From Nanobdellota archaeon (GTDB taxonomy: Archaea > Nanobdellota > Nanobdellia > Woesearchaeales > GW2011-AR15), in assembly GCA_013335235.1 (NCBI GenBank), contig JAAXVZ010000024.1:2067-10257 (forward strand): a stretch of DNA of 8,191 nucleotides. The letters are read 5' to 3'. The notes beneath the pieces were generated by a model. The model saw only the letters and a program-made list of their open reading frames with translations, did no database searches and was not told where the DNA came from. The translations under genes and the position numbers were made by a program. Shown here one piece after another: positions 1 through 5,899 of this stretch (position 1 is the stretch's first letter; the number at the start of each line of letters is the position of its first letter).

Positions 1-896
1 TCTAGCATCTTCATGGGCTGATCGCGGTTGACATCTAGGACTGCTCGCAAAAGCCTGGGGTGATATCCAAGCTCTGTCGCTTTGTAGACTATCGCGTTCA
101 CGTCTTTTGGGAAACAGCTGCCGCCAAACCCGATTCCGCTTTTGAGGAAATGCGGGCTTATCCTGCTGTCCAGGCCGATCCCTTTTGCTACGGTATTAGT
201 GTCTATACCATATCTCTTGCAGACATTGCCTATCTCGTTTATGAATGATATCTTGGTCGCAAGGAAGGCGTTGCTAGTGTATTTTATCATCTCTGCTTCC
301 TTGAACTTTGTCTCTAGGATTGGGCATTTGAAACTGGAATAAATCTCCTTGACCTTATCGATTGCTTTCTTGTCAGATGACCCCAGAATGATCCTATCAG
401 GCTTAAAGAAATCATCGATTGCCTGACCTTCTCTTAAGAACTCTGGATTCATGACAACTGAGAAGTCTTTTGGGAACTTCTTGCCTGATTTCTCAAGCTG
501 CAGTATGACGACTTCCTCGCATGTCCCCGGGACAACAGTTGATTTTATCACATAGATGTGATTCTTTGAGTTGCAGGCGCCCATCTGCTGCAATACGTTT
601 TCCATCTGGTGGAGTGACATGCTGCCTTGCTTCTTTGAGGGTGTTCCGACACATACAAAAGTCACATCTGTCTCTTCAACAGCTTTCTTGATGTCTGTTG
701 TTGCAGTCAGTTTCGATGGAACGACCTGTGCTAGCATCTCTGGCAGCCCTTTCTCGAAAATTGGAGGTATCTTATGATTGACCTTGTCGACCTTTGAGGG
801 ATCGATGTCAACACCTATGACATCAAAACCGAGCTTTGCGAGGCCTGCAGCCTGTATCAAACCAACATATCCAAGACCGACTACTGATAGTTTCAT
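1..896 (-). CDS. ugd: UDP-glucose 6-dehydrogenase, 3' end cut off by window edge
   Basis: Oxidises UDP-glucose to UDP-glucuronate with two NAD+, in the cytosol, to supply uronic acid for surface glycans or protein glycosylation. The 298 residues visible start at the ATG at 896-894. They show the Rossmann motif GLGYVG (7-12), the VGTPS loop (84-88), STVVPGT with T120, NPEFLREG (150-157), the catalytic-helix residues K205 and N209 in KYTSNAFLATK, and the catalytic cysteine C261 in GFGGSCFPKD with D265. GSCFPKD and PEFLREG fit UDP-glucose dehydrogenases better than the UDP-ManNAc dehydrogenase WecC group. The family is about 430 residues long, so roughly 130 C-terminal residues (the UDP-binding domain) lie beyond position 1. 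The start is fixed by a GGTGA site four bases upstream. The gene is divergent from the RHH-nucleotidyltransferase gene. GDP-mannose dehydrogenase is a less likely alternative. Confidence 0.93.
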   Translation of the reverse strand, partial: MKLSVVGLGYVGLIQAAGLAKLGFDVIGVDIDPSKVDKVNHKIPPIFEKGLPEMLAQVVPSKLTATTDIKKAVEETDVTFVCVGTPSKKQGSMSLHQMENVLQQMGACNSKNHIYVIKSTVVPGTCEEVVILQLEKSGKKFPKDFSVVMNPEFLREGQAIDDFFKPDRIILGSSDKKAIDKVKEIYSSFKCPILETKFKEAEMIKYTSNAFLATKISFINEIGNVCKRYGIDTNTVAKGIGLDSRISPHFLKSGIGFGGSCFPKDVNAIVYKATELGYHPRLLRAVLDVNRDQPMKML

Positions 897-900
897 ATTA

Positions 901-905
901 TCACC
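901..905 (-). promoter_or_regulatory. Ribosome-binding site of ugd
   Basis: On the minus strand the sequence reads aaaGGTGATaatATG. GGTGAT is complementary to the archaeal 16S rRNA 3' end, and GGTGA sits four bases before the ATG. The same motif and spacing occur before the tyrosyl-tRNA synthetase gene. Confidence 0.8.
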
Positions 906-930
906 TTTCACTCTTGATGAACGCTTTTTC

Positions 931-938
931 TTATATAT
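931..938 (-). promoter_or_regulatory. TATA box of ugd
   Basis: The minus strand reads gATATATAAg here. A start site about 26 bases downstream would fall near 909, giving a leader of roughly 13 bases that just includes the GGTGA site. This is the best TATA match in the gap upstream of ugd. Confidence 0.6.
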
Positions 939-962
939 CTTACCGTTATCCTACTTTGTAAG

Positions 963-987
963 ATAGTTTTATAAATTACAAAACTAT
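963..987 (+). promoter_or_regulatory. TATA box inside an inverted repeat: probable promoter and operator of the RHH fusion gene
   Basis: The arms atagtttt (963-970) and aaaactat (980-987) are perfect 8-base inverted copies around a 9-base spacer. The TATA element ttttataaat (967-976) lies across the left arm and spacer, centred about 26 bases before the ATG at 998, so the transcript is probably leaderless; no ribosome-binding site is visible. A second, overlapping pair, tttgtaa (955-961) and ttacaaa (976-982), shares bases with the right arm. A bound dimer or tetramer would block TBP. That the downstream protein, which has a DNA-binding domain, binds here is inference. Confidence 0.6.
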
Positions 988-997
988 TGTTTATTCC

Positions 998-1804
998 ATG
1001 AAGAGCAAGATCTCGATAACCCTAAGCGAGAAGACCCTGAAAGATATAGATAGCCTGATAGACAATATCTATGTCAGGAACAGGAGCCAGGCAATAGAAT
1101 TGCTCGTGAACAGCGCATTAGGAGAGAACAGGGTTGCGGTCATCTTGTGTGGAGGGCCTGAAGAGGACCTTGCAATAGGCGCAGAATATAGGATCACTGC
1201 AAAGATCGGCTCAATCACTTTGATAGAGTCCATCTTAAGGAAATTAAAATCTGACGGCTTCAAACGTGTGTTTCTAGTCGCAAGGCAGAAAGTAATCAAC
1301 CATGTGTTCAGCATTGTCCAGAATGGCTCCAAGTATGGCTTGACATTAGAATATATTGAGGAAAAAGAGTCTTCTGGGACAGCTGATTCGCTGAGGCTTG
1401 TCAGAGGGAAGATAGCAACAAATTTCCTGGTCATATACGGAGACATCTACTTCACGCTAGGCCTCGAAGAGCTATGGAACGAGCACATAAAGAGAAAAGG
1501 CATGACCACACTTTTGCTCACCACAACTCCAGAGCCGACAAAGAAGGGCGTTGTGAAGATAGAAGGCTCGAAGATCCTTGATTTCGTCCAGAAGCCTGAG
1601 AAGAGCGAAGTGTATCTTGGATTCTCTTCAATATTTATAGCGCAGCCAGAGATACTTGAGTTCCCTGGAGCAAGCCTTGAGAGAGACGTGTTCCCTGTCC
1701 TCGCGAAAAAAGGGCTGTTGAACGGCTATCTCTCGACAACAAAAGTGATGAAAGTCCACACAAAAGAAGATGTAGAGACTATAGCTTCTTCGCAACAATA
1801 TTGA
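998..1804 (+). CDS. Ribbon-helix-helix DNA-binding domain fused to a sugar-nucleotidyltransferase-like domain
   Basis: The 268-residue protein has two parts. Residues 3-43 look like a MetJ/Arc/CopG ribbon-helix-helix domain: a short strand (KISITLS), a first helix (TLKDIDSLID) and the typical second-helix start NRSQAIELLVNSAL. Residues 46-262 follow the nucleoside-diphosphate-sugar pyrophosphorylase fold: AVILCGG (47-53), K69, GTAD (127-130), the metal-site YGD (147-149), GVVKIEG (184-190), QKP (198-200) and DVFPVL (230-235). Normal family members join a sugar 1-phosphate to an NTP. Here the GxGTR nucleotide loop reads GPEEDL, the EKP motif is QKP, and the late W-x-D-x-G-T position reads MKVHT, with lysine where a metal-binding aspartate is expected. 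It could be a weak enzyme or a ligand-sensing regulator. Beside ugd, a role in uronate or glycan precursor supply or control is inferred. The 3' end overlaps the convergent methyltransferase gene by 26 bases. Confidence 0.85.
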   Translation: MKSKISITLSEKTLKDIDSLIDNIYVRNRSQAIELLVNSALGENRVAVILCGGPEEDLAIGAEYRITAKIGSITLIESILRKLKSDGFKRVFLVARQKVINHVFSIVQNGSKYGLTLEYIEEKESSGTADSLRLVRGKIATNFLVIYGDIYFTLGLEELWNEHIKRKGMTTLLLTTTPEPTKKGVVKIEGSKILDFVQKPEKSEVYLGFSSIFIAQPEILEFPGASLERDVFPVLAKKGLLNGYLSTTKVMKVHTKEDVETIASSQQY

Positions 1805-2471
1805 CATGTGTCCCGAAATCAAAGACCCTGCAGACAATCCTGCTTAGGAAATCTGGAAAGAAAAGCACAGACTGCGTCTCATATTTAACGATTGCAAACC
1901 CGTGTATCTTCAGCAGCTCTGCAAGCGCCTTGCCTGTAAATATGGACTTGTGGCCGTAGATAGGGTTCTCTCCGTCTTTGCCAAAGAGTGTCCCGACAAT
2001 CTTCCTAGATGGGTGGAGACAGTTTGGCTGGTATCCTAGAAACAATAGCAGCCTATTATGCAATGCAGCAAGGTTCGTGCTTGAGATAATCAGTACCCCT
2101 TCTTTTTTCAGCACACGCCCAACCTCCAATAGGAACTCATCTGTGAAAATCATATGCTCGATAACTTGGTTTGCAATTATGTTGTCATATTTATTAGACA
2201 AAAAAGGAAATTTATTGTTAAGGTCGCACTTCTTGGCCTGAAATCCGAGTCTGACGCACTTGTCAAGATTTTCCTGCTTGATATCTGTACACACTACCTC
2301 GCCCTTTTCTATTCCGGACAACCCACATATAGAGTTGATTAAACTTCCGTCTCCGCTGCCAAGGTCAAGTGTTCTCCCTGGTTTTAGATAGTATCTCGCT
2401 AGATCTGCAATCCTCTCTTGGTTTGCCTGGTTCTGTGTCATTCCTCTCCTGATGAGTTCTGGCATGCGCAT
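1779..2471 (-). CDS. Class I SAM-dependent methyltransferase
   Basis: A 230-residue soluble protein with a Rossmann methyltransferase fold. Motif I is LDLGSGDGSL (35-44), the acidic residue ending strand 2 is D63 (CTDI), the adenine-side loop is KCDLNNKFPF (81-90), and motif IV/V is NQVIEHM (101-107), followed by LKKEGVLIISS (121-131). The part after residue 131, with its NRLLLFLGYQPN stretch, is the substrate-specific region and resembles methyltransferases in surface-polysaccharide clusters. The substrate cannot be told; a glycan or lipid acceptor is suggested only by the neighbouring nucleotide-sugar genes. The ATG at 2471 is chosen because the TATA box is centred about 26 bases upstream, which fits a leaderless message; a second ATG at 2465 is possible. 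It converges with the RHH fusion gene and their ends overlap by 26 bases, leaving no room for a terminator between them. Confidence 0.85.
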   Translation of the reverse strand: MRMPELIRRGMTQNQANQERIADLARYYLKPGRTLDLGSGDGSLINSICGLSGIEKGEVVCTDIKQENLDKCVRLGFQAKKCDLNNKFPFLSNKYDNIIANQVIEHMIFTDEFLLEVGRVLKKEGVLIISSTNLAALHNRLLLFLGYQPNCLHPSRKIVGTLFGKDGENPIYGHKSIFTGKALAELLKIHGFAIVKYETQSVLFFPDFLSRIVCRVFDFGTHVNIVAKKL

Positions 2472-2487
2472 TAGAAGCAGTCAGAGA

Positions 2488-2507
2488 AGCAGATATAAAT
2501 ATCTGCT
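2488..2507 (-). promoter_or_regulatory. 20-base palindrome containing the methyltransferase TATA box
   Basis: The arms agcagatat (2488-2496) and atatctgct (2499-2507) are perfect 9-base inverted copies around AA. On the minus strand the core reads atatTTATAT, centred about 26 bases before the ATG at 2471. The TATA core accounts for some of the symmetry, but the outer five bases of each arm are not explained by it, so a repressor site is plausible. The site also lies 13 bases upstream of the 5S rRNA TATA box on the other strand. Confidence 0.5.
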
Positions 2508-2520
2508 GGTCTGCCAATAA

Positions 2521-2530
2521 CTTTATAAAT
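2521..2530 (+). promoter_or_regulatory. TATA box of the 5S rRNA gene
   Basis: The sequence ctttataaat is a strong archaeal TATA match, centred about 26 bases before the start of the 5S rRNA at about 2552. Confidence 0.75.
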
Positions 2531-2551
2531 AGAGGCTTTTTCTATCTGCAT

Positions 2552-2665
2552 TGGACGGCCAAAGTGGTTGGGTTCCACCTGTTCCCATTTCGAACACAGA
2601 AGTTAAACCAGCCGACGTTTCTGGGCGTACTGCACTTTGTGCGGGAGACCAGATTCGCTGTCCTC
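2552..2665 (+). rRNA. rrf: 5S ribosomal RNA
   Basis: The gene is about 114 bases long and has the conserved core cccatttcgaacacagaagttaa (2584-2606), covering loop B/helix III and the loop C region. The terminal helix I forms between ggacggc (2553-2559) and gctgtcc (2657-2663) with one G-U pair. The strings gtactgcactttgtgcgggagacc (2617-2640s) and attcgctgtcc match the helix IV/V arm of archaeal 5S rRNA. No 16S, 23S or tRNA gene is adjacent, and it has its own TATA box and T-run. It is therefore a stand-alone transcription unit, as in many archaea with dispersed rRNA genes. The exact ends are uncertain by one or two bases. Confidence 0.95.
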
Positions 2666-2666
2666 C

Positions 2667-2673
2667 TTTTTTT
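2667..2673 (+). terminator. T7 terminator of 5S rRNA
   Basis: A run of seven T directly after the 3' strand of helix I is the usual signal for intrinsic termination by archaeal RNA polymerase. Confidence 0.75.
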
Positions 2674-2704
2674 CATACCTTTCTCAAACCAAAACGCACC
2701 TTAA

Positions 2705-2736
2705 GGAATATTTAATAATAAAACTGCATTTATACC
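2705..2736 (+). promoter_or_regulatory. Promoter region of the shikimate/tyrS/peptidase operon
   Basis: Two TATA-like elements are present: tttaataata (2711-2720) and catttatac (2727-2735). Start sites about 26 bases downstream would be near 2741 or 2757, giving a leader of about 50-70 bases before the chosen ATG at 2809. This contrasts with the leaderless promoters elsewhere in the window. Which element is used cannot be decided from sequence alone. Confidence 0.45.
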
Positions 2737-2808
2737 CTCTGTGACGCAGGAAGAGCCAGTCTATGGTAAATTAGATTGCGCACTATGCGTCTCATCGGGG
2801 GGGTTTTA

Positions 2809-4794
2809 ATGAATCTATTCTTGATTGGATATAGGGGGTCTGGGAAGACATCGACAACCGAAGAAGTGGCCTTGAGTCTGGGTTATAGGTGCATACATAT
2901 AGATTATGAGGTCGAGTCACGGTTCAAGATCAAGATCAGCGAGTATATTGCATCACATGGATGGGAATCTTATAGGGATCTTGAGACAGAGATATTGCTT
3001 TCCTTGCGGTTTGAAAAAGACATTGTCGTAGACTGTAGCGGGGGAATAATCCTAAGGCGCGAGAATGTTGCGTTCCTAAAGAAGCACGGTATTGTTATAT
3101 GGCTCAGGACCTCACCAGATATACTAAAAGATAGGCTGAAAAGCAGCTATGTGCGACCAGCGATAGAAGGGAAAGATTACATAAGCGAGGTCGATAAAGT
3201 CCTTTCTGAGCGAGTCCATAAGTATATCAGGGCCGCAGACCATATAATAGACACAGACAACAAAGCTGTCGCAGATGTTGTAAAGGAAGTATGTTCAATT
3301 GAAAAATATGGAAAATGCAACCCTGTGTGTGTCCTGGCGGAAGATGATTTCGGCACACTCGTGTCTGAACTGAAAAAAGCCGAAGAGATATTTGATTTTA
3401 TAGAAATAAGGCTCGATACTATCAATGGTGTGTCTACAGACCATGTAAAAAAGATACTTTCCCTCAGACAGAAGAAGATGATAATCTCTTGCAAGAGGAA
3501 ATTGAGACATGGGCTTTTTGTAGGTGAAGAGAAGAAGAGGGTTGCGTTGTATGAAGAAGCAATAAAGAACGACGCTGATTTCATAGACATAGGCATCTCT
3601 TCTGGCGTAGCCAATGTGCAGAAGCTGATATCTGAGAAAAGAGAGACAAAGGTAATACTTTCTGAGCATTTTTTTGGAAATACTCCAAACCACTTAGAGA
3701 AGGCATATAGCAAGCTAAAGGCGCTTGAGCCAGATTTGGTAAGGATAGCTTGCGATGCCAAATCTGTCAATGATAATTTCAAACTATTCACTCTCCTTGC
3801 TGGGAAAAAAGACCTAATTGCATACTGCCTAGGCGGCTCTGGCTCAATTTCCAGGGTCCTTAGTGGAAAATATGGCTCTGTGTTTAGCTATACTTGCCTT
3901 GGCACACCAACTAGCCCCGGAATGCTGACGTACGAAGAATTAGGTAGATATAACTTCCAGAAGATAGACCGCAAAACAAAGGTGTTCGGGAACATCAGCG
4001 AGAATGCAGAAAAATCCATACTAGTTAATACTTTCAATAAGGTATTCTTGCAAGAAGACATAAACGCTGTGTATGTGCCCTTCAAATTAAGGTCTGGAGA
4101 TCTGCACGAGTTCATGCATAATTATCGGCAAGGAGAAATATCTGGCGTTGTTGTCTCGACACAGTTCAAAGAACACATATTACGGTTTTTGGATTCTGTA
4201 GATGACACAACAAAACAGATAAATTATGTAAGCACAATATTCAACCAAGAAGAGGTGCTTATCGGGCGTAACTTCGATGGTGCTGCAGCTGCAGCCGCGT
4301 TGGAGGAAAAAACCGGCCTTAAAGGAAAAAAAGTATTGGTTATTGGTGCAGGAACAACCGCAAGGGCGCTCGTATCTGAGCTATCTGCATTGGGTTCTGA
4401 AGTCACGATATGCAACAGGACCAACTCAAAAGCAAAGAACATCTCAGAGACTTTCGCTGTCAATTTCCTTGAGTATAAAGAAAGAAACGCGTTTGCAAAA
4501 GACGCGCAGATCATAATCAACGCAACATCTTGCGGATCATCTAGCGCCCCAGAATCTCTCTCGCTCAATTATTTTAGTGACGGTAAGATTTATATGGACC
4601 TGTTATATATTCCAAGGATCACAAGATTCCTAGAGAAAGCGAGAGAAGCTGGGTCAACGATAATCTGCGGTGACCGGGTGCTTGCCTGGCAGATAAGGAG
4701 CCAGCTGAAATGCTGGACAGGAACGCTTGTTGATGCAGATGTATTGCAAAAGGCAATCAGTGAGTCTTATATGGCTCATGGAAGCAAGTTATAG
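2809..4794 (+). CDS. Trifunctional-type shikimate kinase / 3-dehydroquinate dehydratase (type I) / shikimate dehydrogenase fusion
   Basis: The 661-residue protein has three domains. Residues 1-165 are a P-loop shikimate kinase: GYRGSGKT (7-14), D32, R56 in YRDLE, SGG (77-79), R116 in VRPAI and R135; its active site looks intact. Residues about 173-380 are a type I dehydroquinate dehydratase: EIRLD (199-203), R230, H287 and ISR with R349. However, the Schiff-base lysine is R312 (DLVRIA), the usual EGG glutamate is H234, and the APGQ glutamine is M372. Residues about 390-661 are a shikimate dehydrogenase: K454 and D490 of the catalytic pair, GAGTTARA (513-520), NADP-type NRT (536-538) and Q628. 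L405 replaces a shikimate-binding serine and S475 the usual asparagine. The domain order equals the C-terminal half of fungal AROM. The start at 2809 places the P-loop at the normal distance; ATG 2785 and TTG 2776 are in frame. tyrS follows two bases after the stop. The protein may be a partial enzyme or a regulator. Confidence 0.88.
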   Translation: MNLFLIGYRGSGKTSTTEEVALSLGYRCIHIDYEVESRFKIKISEYIASHGWESYRDLETEILLSLRFEKDIVVDCSGGIILRRENVAFLKKHGIVIWLRTSPDILKDRLKSSYVRPAIEGKDYISEVDKVLSERVHKYIRAADHIIDTDNKAVADVVKEVCSIEKYGKCNPVCVLAEDDFGTLVSELKKAEEIFDFIEIRLDTINGVSTDHVKKILSLRQKKMIISCKRKLRHGLFVGEEKKRVALYEEAIKNDADFIDIGISSGVANVQKLISEKRETKVILSEHFFGNTPNHLEKAYSKLKALEPDLVRIACDAKSVNDNFKLFTLLAGKKDLIAYCLGGSGSISRVLSGKYGSVFSYTCLGTPTSPGMLTYEELGRYNFQKIDRKTKVFGNISENAEKSILVNTFNKVFLQEDINAVYVPFKLRSGDLHEFMHNYRQGEISGVVVSTQFKEHILRFLDSVDDTTKQINYVSTIFNQEEVLIGRNFDGAAAAAALEEKTGLKGKKVLVIGAGTTARALVSELSALGSEVTICNRTNSKAKNISETFAVNFLEYKERNAFAKDAQIIINATSCGSSSAPESLSLNYFSDGKIYMDLLYIPRITRFLEKAREAGSTIICGDRVLAWQIRSQLKCWTGTLVDADVLQKAISESYMAHGSKL

Positions 4795-4798
4795 TCAT

Positions 4799-4804
4799 GG
4801 GTGA
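4799..4804 (+). promoter_or_regulatory. Ribosome-binding site that fixes the tyrS start
   Basis: GGGTGA ends four bases before the ATG at 4809, with the same motif and spacing as for ugd. An in-frame ATG at 4797 overlaps this site and has no ribosome-binding site of its own, so 4809 is the likelier start. Confidence 0.7.
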
Positions 4805-4808
4805 AATA

Positions 4809-5885
4809 ATGGATACTGAAGAGAGACTTAAGCTGATAGAAGAGGTCGGCGAGGAACTAATCACAAAAGAAGAGATTCTTGAGTTGCTTTCAAAAAAACA
4901 GCACTTCATCGCATATGATGGTTTTGAGCCATCAGGAAGGATACATATAGCGCAGGGCCTTGTCCGGGCGATAAATGTCAATAAGATGGTGAAAGCCGGC
5001 GCAACATTCAAGATGCTGGTTGCTGACTGGCACGGCTGGGCAAACAACAAGATGGACGGAGACCTAGATAAGATCCAGACTGTAGGAAAATACTTCATTG
5101 AGGTGTGGAAAGCTTCAGGGATGGATTTGAAACACGTTGAGTTTGTATGGGCTTCTGAGCTATTGAACAACCGGGAATATTGGAAGACGGTCATGCAGAT
5201 CGCTAGGAAGGCAACTTTGAAAAGAGTTTTGAGGACAACCCAGATAATGGGGCGGTCTGAATCTGATTCGTTGCAGGCATCCCAGATAATATATCCTTGC
5301 ATGCAGGCCGCAGATATATATCATCTGAGGGCGGACATATGCCAGCTGGGTATGGACCAAAGGAAAGTGAATGTCATGGCAAGGGAGATTGGGCCAGAGA
5401 TAGGACTCTATAAGCCGATCATCGTGAGCCACCATATGTTGATGGGCCTCGCGCAGCCTGCCTCTGATTCCTTGGACCCTGTAGAGAAATCTATCTCCAT
5501 GAAGATGTCTAAGTCAAAGCCAGATACATCTGTATTCATGACAGATTCTGAAGCAGACATCGTAAGGAAACTAGGAAAAGCGTACTGCCCAGAAAAGCAA
5601 TCAAAAGACAACCCTGTGCTGGAATATTATAGATATATAATCTTTGAGAGATATGATACGATAGAGATAAGGCGGCCGGATAAGTTCGGTGGAAACATAG
5701 GAATAGGAAGCTACGCAGAGCTTGAGTCAAAGTATGTAAATGGAGAAATACACCCGCTTGACCTGAAACAGACAGCTAGCAGATACATCAACGAGCTCCT
5801 TATCCCTGTGAGAGATCACTTTGAGAAAGACCAGAAAGCAAAGGAATTGAAGGCGATTGTGGAAAGCTATGCTGTCACAAGATAA
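4809..5885 (+). CDS. tyrS: Tyrosyl-tRNA synthetase
   Basis: Charges tRNA-Tyr with tyrosine in the cytosol. The 358-residue class I synthetase has the archaeal/eukaryotic layout. FEPSGRIHIAQG (39-50) carries the HIGH signature as HIAQ (46-49), and KMSKS is at 232-236. The tyrosine-pocket residues known from Methanocaldococcus TyrRS are present as Y36, Y162, Q166, D169 and Q184, and the C-terminal anticodon-binding part includes FGGN (293-296) and HPLDLK (315-320). Blocks such as IMGRSE, ADICQLGMDQRKVNV, IIVSHHML and PVRDHF resemble plant and protist cytosolic TyrRS more than the methanogen type, which usually has KMSSS. Length is normal and no editing domain is expected. The gene starts inside the tail-to-head junction with the shikimate fusion gene (stop at 4792-4794), so the two are almost certainly co-transcribed, linking aromatic synthesis to tyrosine use. 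Confidence 0.96.
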   Translation: MDTEERLKLIEEVGEELITKEEILELLSKKQHFIAYDGFEPSGRIHIAQGLVRAINVNKMVKAGATFKMLVADWHGWANNKMDGDLDKIQTVGKYFIEVWKASGMDLKHVEFVWASELLNNREYWKTVMQIARKATLKRVLRTTQIMGRSESDSLQASQIIYPCMQAADIYHLRADICQLGMDQRKVNVMAREIGPEIGLYKPIIVSHHMLMGLAQPASDSLDPVEKSISMKMSKSKPDTSVFMTDSEADIVRKLGKAYCPEKQSKDNPVLEYYRYIIFERYDTIEIRRPDKFGGNIGIGSYAELESKYVNGEIHPLDLKQTASRYINELLIPVRDHFEKDQKAKELKAIVESYAVTR

Positions 5886-5899
5886 ACGTACAAAGCCAG

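Noticed and set aside
60..966. Several 62-68-codon plus-strand frames
   Set aside because: They are antisense to ugd, whose minus-strand frame is unbroken for 298 codons with all catalytic motifs.
2776..2808. In-frame N-terminal extensions of the fusion gene from TTG 2776 or ATG 2785
   Set aside because: They would add 11 or 8 residues before a shikimate kinase that normally starts about six residues before the P-loop, and neither has a ribosome-binding site. They cannot be fully excluded.
2472..2808. tRNA, CRISPR or mobile-element remains in the long gap around the 5S gene
   Set aside because: No cloverleaf, spaced direct repeats or transposase-like frame is visible here; 5S rRNA, its signals and the flanking promoters account for the conserved-looking sequence.
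3742..3744. Arginine codon at the dehydratase lysine position as a simple sequencing error
   Set aside because: AGG is one change from AAG, so an error is possible. Two other active-site positions in the domain (H234, M372) are also changed, which favours a real loss.
3177..3791. 204-codon open frame on the minus strand
   Set aside because: It is antisense to the kinase and dehydratase domains of the fusion gene, is rich in serine and phenylalanine as expected for a reverse shadow, and has no ribosome-binding site.
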